A program made the translations under genes and the position numbers. A stretch of 64,000 bases of DNA from Streptococcus ovuberis (GTDB taxonomy: Bacteria > Bacillota > Bacilli > Lactobacillales > Streptococcaceae), in the NCBI RefSeq assembly GCF_012396585.1, contig NZ_JAAXPR010000001.1:186001-250000 (forward strand), given 5' to 3'. The first letter of the stretch is position 1, and each line of letters begins with the position of its first letter. Shown piece after piece: positions 18,446-27,459 of the stretch. Under the pieces are notes generated by a model that was not told where the DNA came from, did no database searches, and was given only the letters and a program-made list of their open reading frames with translations.

Positions 18446-20311
18446 TTATATCAATAAATCACGATAAGAAACATGACTATTAGAAAGCAAATCACTTCTT
18501 AAGACCATACTATTAAGGATATTTAACAGCATTTTTAAACGCTGAGGATTATTTTCAACGTTTATATCTACATCAATAATATATTCTTGAGATAGATTCC
18601 GATAGACAATAATATTATTCTCCTCAGATGAAAGCTCCAGGTTAAATCTAATTTTTGTACCATTTTTTTCAATTTCAATGATTTCAAAATTATCCGTAGG
18701 TTCAATTTCAATAAAATTATTCCTAAACTCTATTGCTGGGAATTTTGTATCATACGAATACGAATCAAAAAATATCGTACTAAAGGAATCATCATAATCA
18801 AATTCTGATAATCCATCTTTTACATAGTAAATTGGACTTTGTGAAATATTTAAATTCTTACCAAAGTTGGAACAAAGGTAATAGTCATAGTTTTTATCGT
18901 CACTGTAATTTAGTTCATATAAAGTTTTTGTTTCGATCCTTTCTATATAATTTGAAAAATAGTGTTGTAGATTGAACTTTAGTTGCTGAGTTGATAATCT
19001 ACCATCAATAGCAATAATGGCAAGCCTTAATTTTTTTCGATCAAGAACAATCCGATTAAAGACACCTAAAAATGTCAGATATAGTATATCTAGTTCCCTT
19101 TTAGAAAACTCATAAGCATACTTCTCATAAAATTTTGAAGATAATTTCTCTACAAAATACCTTAGAATTGGTTGCTCATCGTTCCTGCTAAAATCCTTAT
19201 AGCGTAAATCAATACTGTCAGATACTTTCAGCAGTATCTTTAAGCTAATCGGAAGCATTATTTTCAAAGTATCTTTAAAACAAGTGTAATCTTCAAAGAA
19301 ATCAAATCGGAAGTAATCTGATAACTCTCTAAGGATAAAGTTTCTTGTTTCTTGAGCAAGTATAATAAGCTGACTATAATTTTCACTAGAACAATCTGAG
19401 AATCTATATAAATCCGTACTTATAACAGCAATGTAAGTTAAAAACTGAATTATTTCTTTTTCGAAAACAAATCCATACAGACGGCTATTTAATTTCTCAA
19501 TAATTTCAACAACCAATTTATGTTCATCCGTAGATTCATAACAAAAATTTATTGGTTGTAGTTCTAGATCCTGATTTTTCTGATAATAATTATTTCGGAA
19601 ATAAATTAAATAGATGATAAATCTTTCAATATTAAGGTCCGAAAAAACTATCCGAGATTTAGTAATTGAGCTTAAAATTGTTTTTCGGATAAGTTCCTTG
19701 TCAAAATCGGAACAAGCAAACAAATTTTCATAATCAGGTACCCCTGACTTATAAGTAGTGTATCTATCAAAATACCTATATATTCTGATTGTCAGCATCA
19801 CTTTCTTAAATTGTGGGCCAACAATCTCGATACCATACTTCGGACGCATCTGGAGTGTTAGTCCATATTTCGAAACGAGATTTTTCACCTCCTGTAATTC
19901 TCTTGTCAAAGGACTAGTCGTGAGTAGTTCACTCTGAAAGTCTTCAATTTTGAGTGGTATTGTAGATGATACCAGCCTTCTAAGAATATGTAAGACAAAT
20001 GTATCTTTCTCATTTTCTAACTTGACAGAGGGAAATATCTGAAATAGCTCTTTGATTTGCTCTATATAACTAGGATTGTTGATATGCAATTTGTAACCAA
20101 ATGACCGTTTGGATTCAATACTTCCTAAATCCTGGATACATGATTTTAATTCATTGATATCTGATTTTATTGTTCGTGATGTTACATTTAACTTTTCAGC
20201 TATATACGAACTCGTTACAAAATCTTCCGAACGAAAAAGGAGGATAAATAAAGCCTTAAGTCTAGGTTTGCTATCTAAGATTTTTAGTCTCTCCGATACT
20301 TCCTTACCCAC
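18446..20311 (-). CDS. PRD-containing BglG/Mga-type transcriptional regulator
   Basis: 621 residues. N-terminal winged helix-turn-helix (about 15-75, with LNVTSRTIKSDINELK), a second HTH-like region, two PRD-like helical regions (about 170-400), an EIIB-like segment (about 405-500, DYYLCSNFGKNL) and a divergent C-terminal part. Family role: DNA-binding activator whose PRDs are phosphorylated by HPr and PTS enzymes. It follows the phosphatase gene (20 bases apart) in the PTS operon, so it likely senses this PTS. High AT content sets it apart from the housekeeping genes. No RNA-binding CAT domain, so it should act on DNA, not as an antiterminator. Confidence 0.8.
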   Translation of the reverse strand: MGKEVSERLKILDSKPRLKALFILLFRSEDFVTSSYIAEKLNVTSRTIKSDINELKSCIQDLGSIESKRSFGYKLHINNPSYIEQIKELFQIFPSVKLENEKDTFVLHILRRLVSSTIPLKIEDFQSELLTTSPLTRELQEVKNLVSKYGLTLQMRPKYGIEIVGPQFKKVMLTIRIYRYFDRYTTYKSGVPDYENLFACSDFDKELIRKTILSSITKSRIVFSDLNIERFIIYLIYFRNNYYQKNQDLELQPINFCYESTDEHKLVVEIIEKLNSRLYGFVFEKEIIQFLTYIAVISTDLYRFSDCSSENYSQLIILAQETRNFILRELSDYFRFDFFEDYTCFKDTLKIMLPISLKILLKVSDSIDLRYKDFSRNDEQPILRYFVEKLSSKFYEKYAYEFSKRELDILYLTFLGVFNRIVLDRKKLRLAIIAIDGRLSTQQLKFNLQHYFSNYIERIETKTLYELNYSDDKNYDYYLCSNFGKNLNISQSPIYYVKDGLSEFDYDDSFSTIFFDSYSYDTKFPAIEFRNNFIEIEPTDNFEIIEIEKNGTKIRFNLELSSEENNIIVYRNLSQEYIIDVDINVENNPQRLKMLLNILNSMVLRSDLLSNSHVSYRDLLI

Positions 20312-20330
20312 GATATTATCCTCCTATATT

Positions 20331-21374
20331 TTACTCTAAATACATTTCTCTCAGTCTATCGATAATTTCCTTATCAATATCTAACTCTGAGATAGCATAT
20401 TGCTCAATTGAACCATAACCATCAAAAATAGAATTGATAGAGGCTTCAATAAAATCTGACTTTGTATCAATAAAAGAATAGAGATGGTCTAACACTTTTT
20501 CATCGGTTGTTAGTTTTCTATACCCTTCCATTTTTACTCTATTTCGTTCCTCACGATTTTTTCCAGTAATGAGATAATCTTGAATTAAATCCTCCTTACT
20601 GACACCGAGAATTCCTAAGAGTAACATAGCTCCGTAACCAGTACGATCTTTGCCTCCTCGACAATGCTGAACACTAGCTGGTGAATTTGGATTTGCAAGA
20701 ACCGTTAGCATTTTAGAAAATGCTGTTTTAGATTCTTTACCTTCTGCAAATGTTCTATATTGTGAATAGACAACTTCTGAGTGATCAACTAATTGACCTG
20801 ATTTTTGTTGCTCAATTATTTTATTGATAAGGTTAATGTCCTCATCCTCTTTAGAAGACTGAAATTGAGCTGCGAGCTCTGCAACATGAGCAGATGGATC
20901 TAGTTGAAAGCTCGTGACACCTGTATGAATTATAGGATTGGGGTACTTTGACACCTCATTATCACTCCTATAATCAACAATTGTCTTTAAGTTCAACTGT
21001 CTTAGATATTCTAAACCATCTTCTGTTGCATTGTGAATATGATCAGAACGATATAACACCCCCCATTTTACTCTCTTACCGTTATTAGCTTTATAACCAC
21101 CCATATCTCTAAAATTATTCATTCCAGACACTGGTAAAGTTCTTTCAGCAACTTTGTACTCGCCTGACTTGGATTTAATCAGGAAATACGGTCTTCTATC
21201 TAACTCTAGCAGAATTTCAAATTTGTTATCATCAGTTTTCTTTAGAAACTTAATTGGCTCACCGTCTGAGCTACTTAACAGAAATACTTCGACTTCTCCA
21301 TTTTCAGAATCACTTTCTCTAATAAAAGTGTAGATATTCTTCTGAAACTGTTTCACTTCAAACTCTTTAGCCAT
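20331..21374 (-). CDS. Tyrosine/dual-specificity-type phosphatase
   Basis: 347 residues. The catalytic CX5R loop is HCRGGKDRTG with C238 and R244. The preceding GMNFRDMGGY and WGVLYRSDHIH motifs are typical of the Y_phosphatase3 family (LipA/MptpB-like), whose members act on phosphotyrosine or phosphoinositides. An N-terminal region of about 95 residues of unknown type precedes it. No signal peptide, so cytoplasmic. It starts three bases after the IID stop, inside the PTS operon, which is unusual and suggests it acts on a transported phosphorylated compound or on a regulator (inference). Confidence 0.85.
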   Translation of the reverse strand: MAKEFEVKQFQKNIYTFIRESDSENGEVEVFLLSSSDGEPIKFLKKTDDNKFEILLELDRRPYFLIKSKSGEYKVAERTLPVSGMNNFRDMGGYKANNGKRVKWGVLYRSDHIHNATEDGLEYLRQLNLKTIVDYRSDNEVSKYPNPIIHTGVTSFQLDPSAHVAELAAQFQSSKEDEDINLINKIIEQQKSGQLVDHSEVVYSQYRTFAEGKESKTAFSKMLTVLANPNSPASVQHCRGGKDRTGYGAMLLLGILGVSKEDLIQDYLITGKNREERNRVKMEGYRKLTTDEKVLDHLYSFIDTKSDFIEASINSIFDGYGSIEQYAISELDIDKEIIDRLREMYLE

Positions 21375-21377
21375 AAT

Positions 21378-22184
21378 CTAACCTAACACTTTCAAATAGG
21401 TCAAGAGGATAGAAATAACCATAATTCCAAAGATCAATAGTGGAGCATGTTTGCCATTTGTTTTCTTCAAAATTTTATAGATAACAAAAGTTAACAGAAT
21501 GCTAAACAGCCCAGGCATAACTTTGTCAAACATTTCTTGGAAGAGGATAACGTTGTCACCAGCCTTAATTTCAGAGACAACATTTACTTTAACGACAGAA
21601 GCAATAAGTCCTCCGATAACCATAAGACCGACAACATTCGCAATATTTGATAGACGTTGCAGGATATTGCCACCTACTCCTTCAATCAATTCTACACCTT
21701 TAGCGTGGCCTAAGTGGATACCATAATATTTAGACGCAATGTTTACAAAGTTATAGAGTAAGAACATTACAATCGGACCGAGGACACTACCATTTAATGC
21801 TAGGGCTGCACCAATACTTCCGCAAATTGGTAACCAAGTGAATTTCAATACACTATCACCAATACCTGCGAGTGGTCCCATTAGGCCAGTTTTGATACCA
21901 GTTACAGTATCCTTCTGATCTTCAGTTGTCGTTTCTTCCACGGCAGCTGAAATTCCAAGAATCAAGGCATCTGAGTTAACATGACTGTTAAAGAATTCAA
22001 GATGGCGCTTCATAGCTTTCACACGCAACTCTTTTGGCTTATCCTTGTACAAACGTTCAAGAACAGGTGTAAAACTTGATAAGAAACCAATAGCTTGCAT
22101 TGATTGGAAGTTATTAGTTACGTTTAGTAATTGCATTCTCCAGAATACTTTGTTTAAATCTTGCTTTGTAATTTTGTTACTCAT
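21378..22184 (-). CDS. PTS mannose/fructose/sorbose-family component IID
   Basis: 268 residues. N-terminal ITKQDLNKVFWRMQLLNVTNNFQSM and the central GLMGPLAGIGDS motif are diagnostic of EIID. Membrane segments lie in the C-terminal half. With IIC it forms the sugar channel. It overlaps the IIC gene by 4 bases. Substrate cannot be told from sequence; the mannose family also carries amino sugars, sorbose and fructoselysine-type compounds. Confidence 0.95.
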   Translation of the reverse strand: MSNKITKQDLNKVFWRMQLLNVTNNFQSMQAIGFLSSFTPVLERLYKDKPKELRVKAMKRHLEFFNSHVNSDALILGISAAVEETTTEDQKDTVTGIKTGLMGPLAGIGDSVLKFTWLPICGSIGAALALNGSVLGPIVMFLLYNFVNIASKYYGIHLGHAKGVELIEGVGGNILQRLSNIANVVGLMVIGGLIASVVKVNVVSEIKAGDNVILFQEMFDKVMPGLFSILLTFVIYKILKKTNGKHAPLLIFGIMVISILLTYLKVLG

Positions 22185-22954
22185 AGATCATAGTCCTCCT
22201 CATCATTATCAATTTGTCCGAACACTTCTTTAACTTGAGCTTTTTGAGTTGCCAAGTCGTAAATCAAAGCAATCGGTAAAGCGATTAGAGTGATTGGTAA
22301 AACTGAGAGCTGCAGATAAACTGCTAGAGCAAAACCAGCGATTAGGAATGTCCAAAGCTCAGCTTTTTTCAACATCATCAGCATCAAGAGACCAATACCC
22401 ACAGCAGGAATAATCTTACCTGCTACTGAAAGACCTGACATAATTTCTTTTGGAAGTGCAGCAACAACTTGGTCTACTACACCAGCACCGAGATATACAG
22501 CAATGAAAGTTGGAACTGCACGAATAAGGAAGGCAATTACCATTGGAATATAGTTAATACGATAAACTTTACTAAAGTCACCAGTCTCTGCGATTTTTTC
22601 AGCGATTGGATTCAAATAAACAATACTTGAACGATATAGTACGAGTAATTGTTGAGCTAATAGAGAAGCTGGAACTGCAACTGCTACAGCAGTCGCAACA
22701 CCATCTGATGCAAGACCTAATGCCGTCCCGATTGCAGTACCTGAAATGATGTCAGGTGCTGAATAAGCTCCTACGTTACCAATCCCCATCCACATTACTT
22801 CTAGCGAAGCACCAATGAGTAATGATGTATGCACATCCCCCATAATCAAACCAATGACAGGAGCAATTAGCAAAGGACGTCTCAACATCTGAGTACCAAT
22901 ATCATCAATTGCACATAGACCAGCCCACGCTGCAATTAGTAATGCCTGAATCAT
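22181..22954 (-). CDS. PTS mannose/fructose/sorbose-family component IIC
   Basis: 257 residues, about eight hydrophobic segments. The N-terminal region AIDDIGTQMLRRPLLIAPVIG LI and the LEVMWMGIGNVGAYSAPD stretch match EIIC of the mannose class. Works with IID in the membrane. Overlaps IIB by 4 bases and IID by 4 bases, showing translational coupling. Confidence 0.95.
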   Translation of the reverse strand: MIQALLIAAWAGLCAIDDIGTQMLRRPLLIAPVIGLIMGDVHTSLLIGASLEVMWMGIGNVGAYSAPDIISGTAIGTALGLASDGVATAVAVAVPASLLAQQLLVLYRSSIVYLNPIAEKIAETGDFSKVYRINYIPMVIAFLIRAVPTFIAVYLGAGVVDQVVAALPKEIMSGLSVAGKIIPAVGIGLLMLMMLKKAELWTFLIAGFALAVYLQLSVLPITLIALPIALIYDLATQKAQVKEVFGQIDNDEEDYDL

Positions 22955-23424
22955 AAAATGACCTCCTCTAATTTAATTTTTTCGTCGTTTGGAACCATCT
23001 GAATTGTTACTTCCACTGAGTTTTCCAATAATTTCTTGAATGCTTCCTTCTCGGAAGGTGTAACAGCAACTGACTTAGTTAGCTTCTCCCTACCTTCTTG
23101 GAACCTCATTCCACCCACATTAAGAGAAGGAATTGGAACACCAGCTTCGTAAGCTCTTAATGCATCTTCACTAGTCGTAAATAGTAGCATTGTTCGTCTA
23201 GTAATTTTGTTTGTTTTGATAATTTCACCAAATTTTTCAACAGGAAATGCTTTTACAGAAATTCCTTGTGGAGCTGCCATAGTCAAAATACTTTTTTGAG
23301 TTTTGTCGCCAGCAACTTTATCATTCAAAACAATAATTTGCTCAATCTTATGCATATTAACCCAGGTCGTAACTACTTGACCGTGAATTAAGCGATCATC
23401 TATCCTACTAAAGACTATAGTCAT
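22951..23424 (-). CDS. PTS mannose/fructose/sorbose-family component IIB
   Basis: 157 residues from the ATG at 23424. A longer form from an in-frame TTG is less likely because GAAGGAG precedes the ATG. The phosphorylation site is H14 in RIDDRLIHGQV. It takes phosphate from IIA and passes it to the sugar. Its start overlaps the IIA end by 17 bases. Confidence 0.95.
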   Translation of the reverse strand: MTIVFSRIDDRLIHGQVVTTWVNMHKIEQIIVLNDKVAGDKTQKSILTMAAPQGISVKAFPVEKFGEIIKTNKITRRTMLLFTTSEDALRAYEAGVPIPSLNVGGMRFQEGREKLTKSVAVTPSEKEAFKKLLENSVEVTIQMVPNDEKIKLEEVIL

Positions 23425-23842
23425 CTTCTTCTCCTTCTTCAATTAAATCTTGTTTAGTCCTGACACTAAATCCTTGGTCATAAGCTGTCTTTAATACAGC
23501 AGCTAATGATTCAATTTGCTGTCCACGATTCATCAGAACTTCTAAAAGCATAGGTAAATTTAACCCTGAAACCACAACCACCTCTTCTTGAGATAGTAGC
23601 TGTGATGCTAAGTTTATTGGTGTTCCTCCGATAATATCCGTAAGAACTACCAGTCCTTTAGAAGTATCCAACGAGGAAACCTTCTGAAGCATTTCTTCTT
23701 TTAAAACCTCGACATCATCAACTGTATATATCCCTAATGTCTGAAAGTTGTTCTGCTTACCGACAATCAACTCTGCACTTTCAATTGCTGCCTTCGCAAA
23801 ATTACCGTGCGACATTAGAAGTAGTGCAATACTGTCTGCCAT
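23408..23842 (-). CDS. PTS mannose-family component IIA
   Basis: 144 residues. H12 in LLMSHGNFAKA is the phosphorylation site; the DIIGGTP motif also fits EIIA-Man. It receives phosphate from HPr. First gene of the operon IIA-IIB-IIC-IID-phosphatase-regulator-surface protein. AGGAGG precedes the start. Confidence 0.95.
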   Translation of the reverse strand: MADSIALLLMSHGNFAKAAIESAELIVGKQNNFQTLGIYTVDDVEVLKEEMLQKVSSLDTSKGLVVLTDIIGGTPINLASQLLSQEEVVVVSGLNLPMLLEVLMNRGQQIESLAAVLKTAYDQGFSVRTKQDLIEEGEEDDYSL

Positions 23843-23893
23843 ATTATCCTCCTGCTTTTTTTAATCAAATAAAAACTTGGTTTTTATAAGTTA

Positions 23894-23922
23894 ATTATAA
23901 AGGGAACGGAATACGGTTTCAA
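23894..23922 (-). promoter_or_regulatory. PTS operon promoter
   Basis: Minus strand TTGAAA (23917-23922), 17-bp spacer, TATAAT (23894-23899). No sigma-54 elements, unlike LevR-driven mannose-class operons. Confidence 0.75.
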
Positions 23923-23932
23923 TGAAAGGTTT

Positions 23933-23950
23933 TTCACTTTATAAAGTGAA
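23933..23950. promoter_or_regulatory. Perfect 18-bp palindrome upstream of the PTS promoter
   Basis: TTCACTTTATAAAGTGAA, a perfect dyad, 11 bp upstream of the -35. Candidate activator or repressor site for the LacI-hybrid or the PRD regulator. Its half-site recurs three times before the HAD/LacI-hybrid genes. Confidence 0.65.
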
Positions 23951-23956
23951 GGCTTT

Positions 23957-23991
23957 GAAAAAAAGAAGCAACTAGCCAACAGACTAACTGC
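23957..23991 (-). terminator. Terminator of the LacI-hybrid gene
   Basis: Minus-strand hairpin AGCAGTTAG/CTAGTTGCT with two wobble pairs, followed by TCTTTTTTT. Lies just past the stop at 23997. Confidence 0.7.
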
Positions 23992-23996
23992 TACTC

Positions 23997-26030
23997 TTAT
24001 AATTTAGAAACTCTCTCCATCAACTCTTGTCCTAAAATCGTTTCAAAGTCTAAATCAGTAACAAAATCATGCCAATGACTTCTACTTCCCTGACTGAAAG
24101 TCTCATTAAAATTCTCAAACCATGGATATATTTGTCCTAGATTACTATCTTCAATAACTGTTTCAACAGGAAGCACACCTCCAAGATAGGCTAATAAGCG
24201 TGAAACCTCAGCAGAATACAGCCAATTCAAAAAGTTTAAACACTGAGAAACTTGGACAGAGTATAGACTAACACCAATAGAACCACCTCCGGTCATCGCT
24301 TGCTTGCCTGGAACACTAGCAATATCAAATTGGTAGGCAACATCATGTTTTTCTGAACCCGAGAACAAGGGTGAGATATAGTTTGAAAAGACAATTTCCA
24401 TTGCGGTATGACCTAGACGTAAATGTCTCACATGGTCTTCCCACCATAAGTCCAGTTTACCGTTGGTATATGTCACACTATTTTTATAGTCTTTAAATGT
24501 CTCATTGATAACAGACAAATCCATGTTATTGCCCAATAACTTTTCTCTATATCTTGGCATAAAGTCACAAGTTGCTACAATAGGGGTCTTGACTGCTAGT
24601 GTATGACCAAAATCTGTCTCCGAATCTTTGTTAAAAGACTTACTAAAGAAAGAAGAAACTAGATCAAACTCTTCAAATGTTTTTGGCACATCCAATTGCT
24701 TTTTGTACTTCTCGTAAAACTGTCGCTGGAGTAGCGTATTATCAAATAGGTCTTTCCGATAAACCAAGACTTGACTGGAAATATCAAATGGGAAAGTGTA
24801 CTGTCTATCTGACTGATGGCTATACTCTGAGGCAATATTAGGCATCAACTTGCTGTTAATCACCTGAGTAAGCTCCTGATTTGTCACCTCCTGAAAAACC
24901 GTTTCAGCAAAATTGGGTAACCAAGCCATATCGACACGAATCAAATCAACCCGATTCAAAAAATCTTGATTTGATAAGTTGACAAGCAATTCTTGATATG
25001 TAAACTCTTCAATCTGGATCGTCATGCCGGTTAGAGTTTTGTATTTTTCAACAAGTACCTTAATGGCGTTTGACATTGGTGATTCAACGATTGCAAGGGT
25101 TAAAGTTATAGCGACTGGATTCGTCATTTCCTCATTCTGGTTCTCAACACCTTTGGGTTCAATAAGAGAATAATTATCGGTGTCCAAAGCCGCTATCAAC
25201 CGCTTGGCAACTAATTTATAATCTAAGTTCAAATACGAAATATTCTGCTGCCCGATGATATCACGGCAACCAAGAACCAAAATATGAGGCCGTTCTGTTT
25301 TTCCAAACCAGTCTAATAAGTCGTTTAATTCCTTAACAACCTTTCTATCAGAGACAACTAAAGTGTCTTTAGACGTTAGATGAGACAATTTGGAATACAT
25401 CATCACAATATTGGTATTGTCAGAATCAGTCAATAGCCGTACTCTGAAATCAGATTTGAGTAACGTTCTATGCAGATTAGCAAATAGGGCAAAACCTGCA
25501 TATGGACTTATAAGTGTAACAATTCCATCGGAACGTGGTTCTAAAAAATTTACCACAAGTTTTTGGATATGATCACTATTAAAGTTGATGCCAGCATCGT
25601 TATCAGTATCAATCAAGATAAGCTTAGTTCCTTGCTGGTCTAAGTCAGTGGCTCGTGTTGGTTCAAGCCCAAGACTAACAACAGCAAGTGGTAAAAGAGA
25701 ACTAATCTTAGCAATTCGTTCATCTAAATCAACCTGATTTTTGAAATAAAACAATTCAATATCATAGTCATCACTATCAAAGGTCACTAGAAAATCAATA
25801 AGGTCTGAGTAATGGAAACGACCAAAATAGGGAATAAAAACGCAGACTTTTTTTGATAAACCTTTTCTAAGGACTTGAGCTTGAGAATTTAATTGGTAAC
25901 CAAGTCGCTTTGCTGCTTCTTCTACCAACTTAATTTTTGAGGCTCTAACATTTCCTCGTTTATTTAAGACATTTGATGCTGTACCATGTGAAACTCCAGC
26001 CTCACGTGCAATATCTTTAATAGTAACCAT
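23997..26030 (-). CDS. LacI-type regulator fused to an ABC solute-binding-protein domain
   Basis: 677 residues, about twice a normal LacI protein. Residues 1-55 are a LacI helix-turn-helix (TIKDIAREAGVSHGTASNVLN and the hinge helix). About 60-300 is a weak LacI-type periplasmic-binding fold (KKVCVFIPYFGRFHYSDLID). From about 306 to the end the sequence looks like an extracellular solute-binding protein of the sugar class (ITLTLAIVESPMS, YTFPFDISSQVLVYRKDLFD, MTGGGSIGVSLYS) but there is no signal peptide, so it is a cytoplasmic sensor. It starts 12 bases after the HAD gene and is followed by a terminator and the PTS operon. Likely regulates one or both neighbouring operons (inference). Confidence 0.8.
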   Translation of the reverse strand: MVTIKDIAREAGVSHGTASNVLNKRGNVRASKIKLVEEAAKRLGYQLNSQAQVLRKGLSKKVCVFIPYFGRFHYSDLIDFLVTFDSDDYDIELFYFKNQVDLDERIAKISSLLPLAVVSLGLEPTRATDLDQQGTKLILIDTDNDAGINFNSDHIQKLVVNFLEPRSDGIVTLISPYAGFALFANLHRTLLKSDFRVRLLTDSDNTNIVMMYSKLSHLTSKDTLVVSDRKVVKELNDLLDWFGKTERPHILVLGCRDIIGQQNISYLNLDYKLVAKRLIAALDTDNYSLIEPKGVENQNEEMTNPVAITLTLAIVESPMSNAIKVLVEKYKTLTGMTIQIEEFTYQELLVNLSNQDFLNRVDLIRVDMAWLPNFAETVFQEVTNQELTQVINSKLMPNIASEYSHQSDRQYTFPFDISSQVLVYRKDLFDNTLLQRQFYEKYKKQLDVPKTFEEFDLVSSFFSKSFNKDSETDFGHTLAVKTPIVATCDFMPRYREKLLGNNMDLSVINETFKDYKNSVTYTNGKLDLWWEDHVRHLRLGHTAMEIVFSNYISPLFSGSEKHDVAYQFDIASVPGKQAMTGGGSIGVSLYSVQVSQCLNFLNWLYSAEVSRLLAYLGGVLPVETVIEDSNLGQIYPWFENFNETFSQGSRSHWHDFVTDLDFETILGQELMERVSKL

Positions 26031-26041
26031 AAATTAGCCTC

Positions 26042-26641
26042 TTACTTTAAAAAACCATCCAAATACTCTAAAAATAATGTTATATCTGTTACCTGATAGG
26101 TATTTATCCCCTGATTTCGAGCCGCCTCAAGATTTTTCTCTAGATCATCAAAGAAATAAGTTTGGCTTGGCTCAAGCTCAAAAGTAGTTAATAAAGTCTG
26201 ATAAATCTTAGGATCTGGCTTGGATTGCTTAACCTTATAAGATAAAATTTTACCATCCAAAATTGATGAGAGTTCTGGCGCTCGTTCTTCCATACATGGA
26301 TAAAATAATTGAGACGTATTTGAAAGAATAAATAACTTATGTCCATGTTGTTTTAGGGAAACCATTTTTTTAACAACATCATCGTAGAAACTGACATAAC
26401 GATACCAATACCACATGATTTGATGAACTTCTTCTTCAAATTCATTTAATAAGGCTTCATTAACTTTATTTTCAACTTCTTCAATTGTATACAGCCCGGC
26501 ATCCATCTCTTCCCATAAACCTGAGCCAAAAATAGCCGCGTCTACGCGACGGCGTGATTCATCTACGGGTAACAAAGCTTTTAAAAAAACGTTCTTATCC
26601 CACTCAATAATCACATTGCCAAAATCAAATACTAAATTCAT
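26042..26641 (-). CDS. HAD-superfamily hydrolase (subfamily IA)
   Basis: 199 residues. Motif I DFGNVII (nucleophile D6, with N for the second usual D position shifted), motif II LSNTS, motif III lysine in KQSKPDPKIY and motif IV FFDDLEKN. Probably a small-molecule phosphatase such as a sugar-phosphate phosphatase. Cotranscribed with the LacI-hybrid gene 12 bases downstream. Upstream lies an extended -10 (minus-strand TGGTAGAAT). Confidence 0.85.
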   Translation of the reverse strand: MNLVFDFGNVIIEWDKNVFLKALLPVDESRRRVDAAIFGSGLWEEMDAGLYTIEEVENKVNEALLNEFEEEVHQIMWYWYRYVSFYDDVVKKMVSLKQHGHKLFILSNTSQLFYPCMEERAPELSSILDGKILSYKVKQSKPDPKIYQTLLTTFELEPSQTYFFDDLEKNLEAARNQGINTYQVTDITLFLEYLDGFLK

Positions 26642-26657
26642 TTCAATACCCCATATT

Positions 26658-26726
26658 TCACTTTACAGCAGTCGTATGTCACTTTCTATTCTACCAAATT
26701 TCAAAACATTTTCGTAGTCACTTTAT
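26658..26726. promoter_or_regulatory. Three TCACTTT repeats before the HAD/LacI-hybrid unit
   Basis: TCACTTTA at 26658, TCACTTT at 26679 and TCACTTTAT at 26718, all in one orientation, around the predicted promoter. The same heptamer forms each half of the palindrome at 23933-23950. Suggests a shared regulator and autoregulation (inference). Confidence 0.45.
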
Positions 26727-26727
26727 C

Positions 26728-26760
26728 AAAATAAGGTGCTGTCAAAACAACACCCTATTT
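26728..26760 (-). terminator. Terminator of the uptake operon, overlapping the mgtC-like stop
   Basis: Arms AAATAAGGTGCTG and CAACACCCTATTT pair over 13 positions with two wobbles around a 6-7 base loop; TTTTG follows on the minus strand. It separates this operon from the HAD gene. Confidence 0.7.
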
Positions 26761-27459
26761 CAATTCCTCCAAATAAATCACACCAGGTATCTTCGATAAA
26801 TCCTCCATCAATTTTAAATGATTAAAGGACTCATTCAATTTTAAAGACAAATAACAAGACACTTGACTAGTTTCTGCTTGATAAATTTTCTGCTTTTTAT
26901 CACTATAACTAAGCCCATTTTGCATATCTAAAATTTTTATATCGGAGGTGTTTAGAAAAATCAGAAGACGATTAAATCCCTCCAATGAATTAAAAATAAT
27001 ATGAAAATCAGCAACTTTTGAACGACTATTCAAGTAATCTTTTAAAGGTGAAACCAAGGTCATGATGCCAATTAAAGTAGCTGTTGAAATCAGAGCACCT
27101 GAATAAAAACCAATACCAGTAGCCAATCCCACAACAGCTGACGCCCATAGGCCCGCTGCTGTCGTTAAGCCACGAATTTTTTGGTTGTCGGTGACTAAGA
27201 TCGTTCCAGCACCTAAAAATCCTAAACCACTAATGACCTGTGCTCCCATTCGTGTCGGATCTCCTATGCCATATTTCAAGACAATATACTGGTTGGTCAT
27301 CATTACCATCGCAGATGCCAAACAAACCAGAATGTATGTTCTAATACCTGCCGCTTGGTTTTTAACACCTCGTTCAAAACCGATAATACCACCTAAAACG
27401 ACAGACAAGAGAATTCTCAGTAAAATAATTGGCAGGGTTAATTCTCCTAGAGTCTCCAT
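26755..27459 (-). CDS. MgtC/SapB-family membrane protein
   Basis: 234 residues. Four or five N-terminal membrane helices with the family motifs GGIIGFERG, AAGIRTY, GAQVISGLGFLGAGTI and GLTTAAGLWASA, then a cytoplasmic C-terminal domain of about 75 residues. MgtC proteins inhibit F-type ATP synthase or aid survival in low magnesium or in macrophages in other bacteria. Its start overlaps the end of the permease gene by one base. Its presence in a phosphate-compound uptake operon is unusual. Confidence 0.85.
   Translation of the reverse strand: METLGELTLPIILLRILLSVVLGGIIGFERGVKNQAAGIRTYILVCLASAMVMMTNQYIVLKYGIGDPTRMGAQVISGLGFLGAGTILVTDNQKIRGLTTAAGLWASAVVGLATGIGFYSGALISTATLIGIMTLVSPLKDYLNSRSKVADFHIIFNSLEGFNRLLIFLNTSDIKILDMQNGLSYSDKKQKIYQAETSQVSCYLSLKLNESFNHLKLMEDLSKIPGVIYLEELK

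Noticed and set aside
18446-20311. BglG antiterminator acting on an RNA site
   Set aside because: The protein has an N-terminal DNA-binding HTH instead of a CAT domain, and I saw no RAT-terminator pair in the PTS leader.
23850-23960. Sigma-54 promoter for the mannose-class PTS
   Set aside because: No GG-N10-GC element; a normal TTGAAA/TATAAT promoter is present and the regulator lacks an AAA+ domain.
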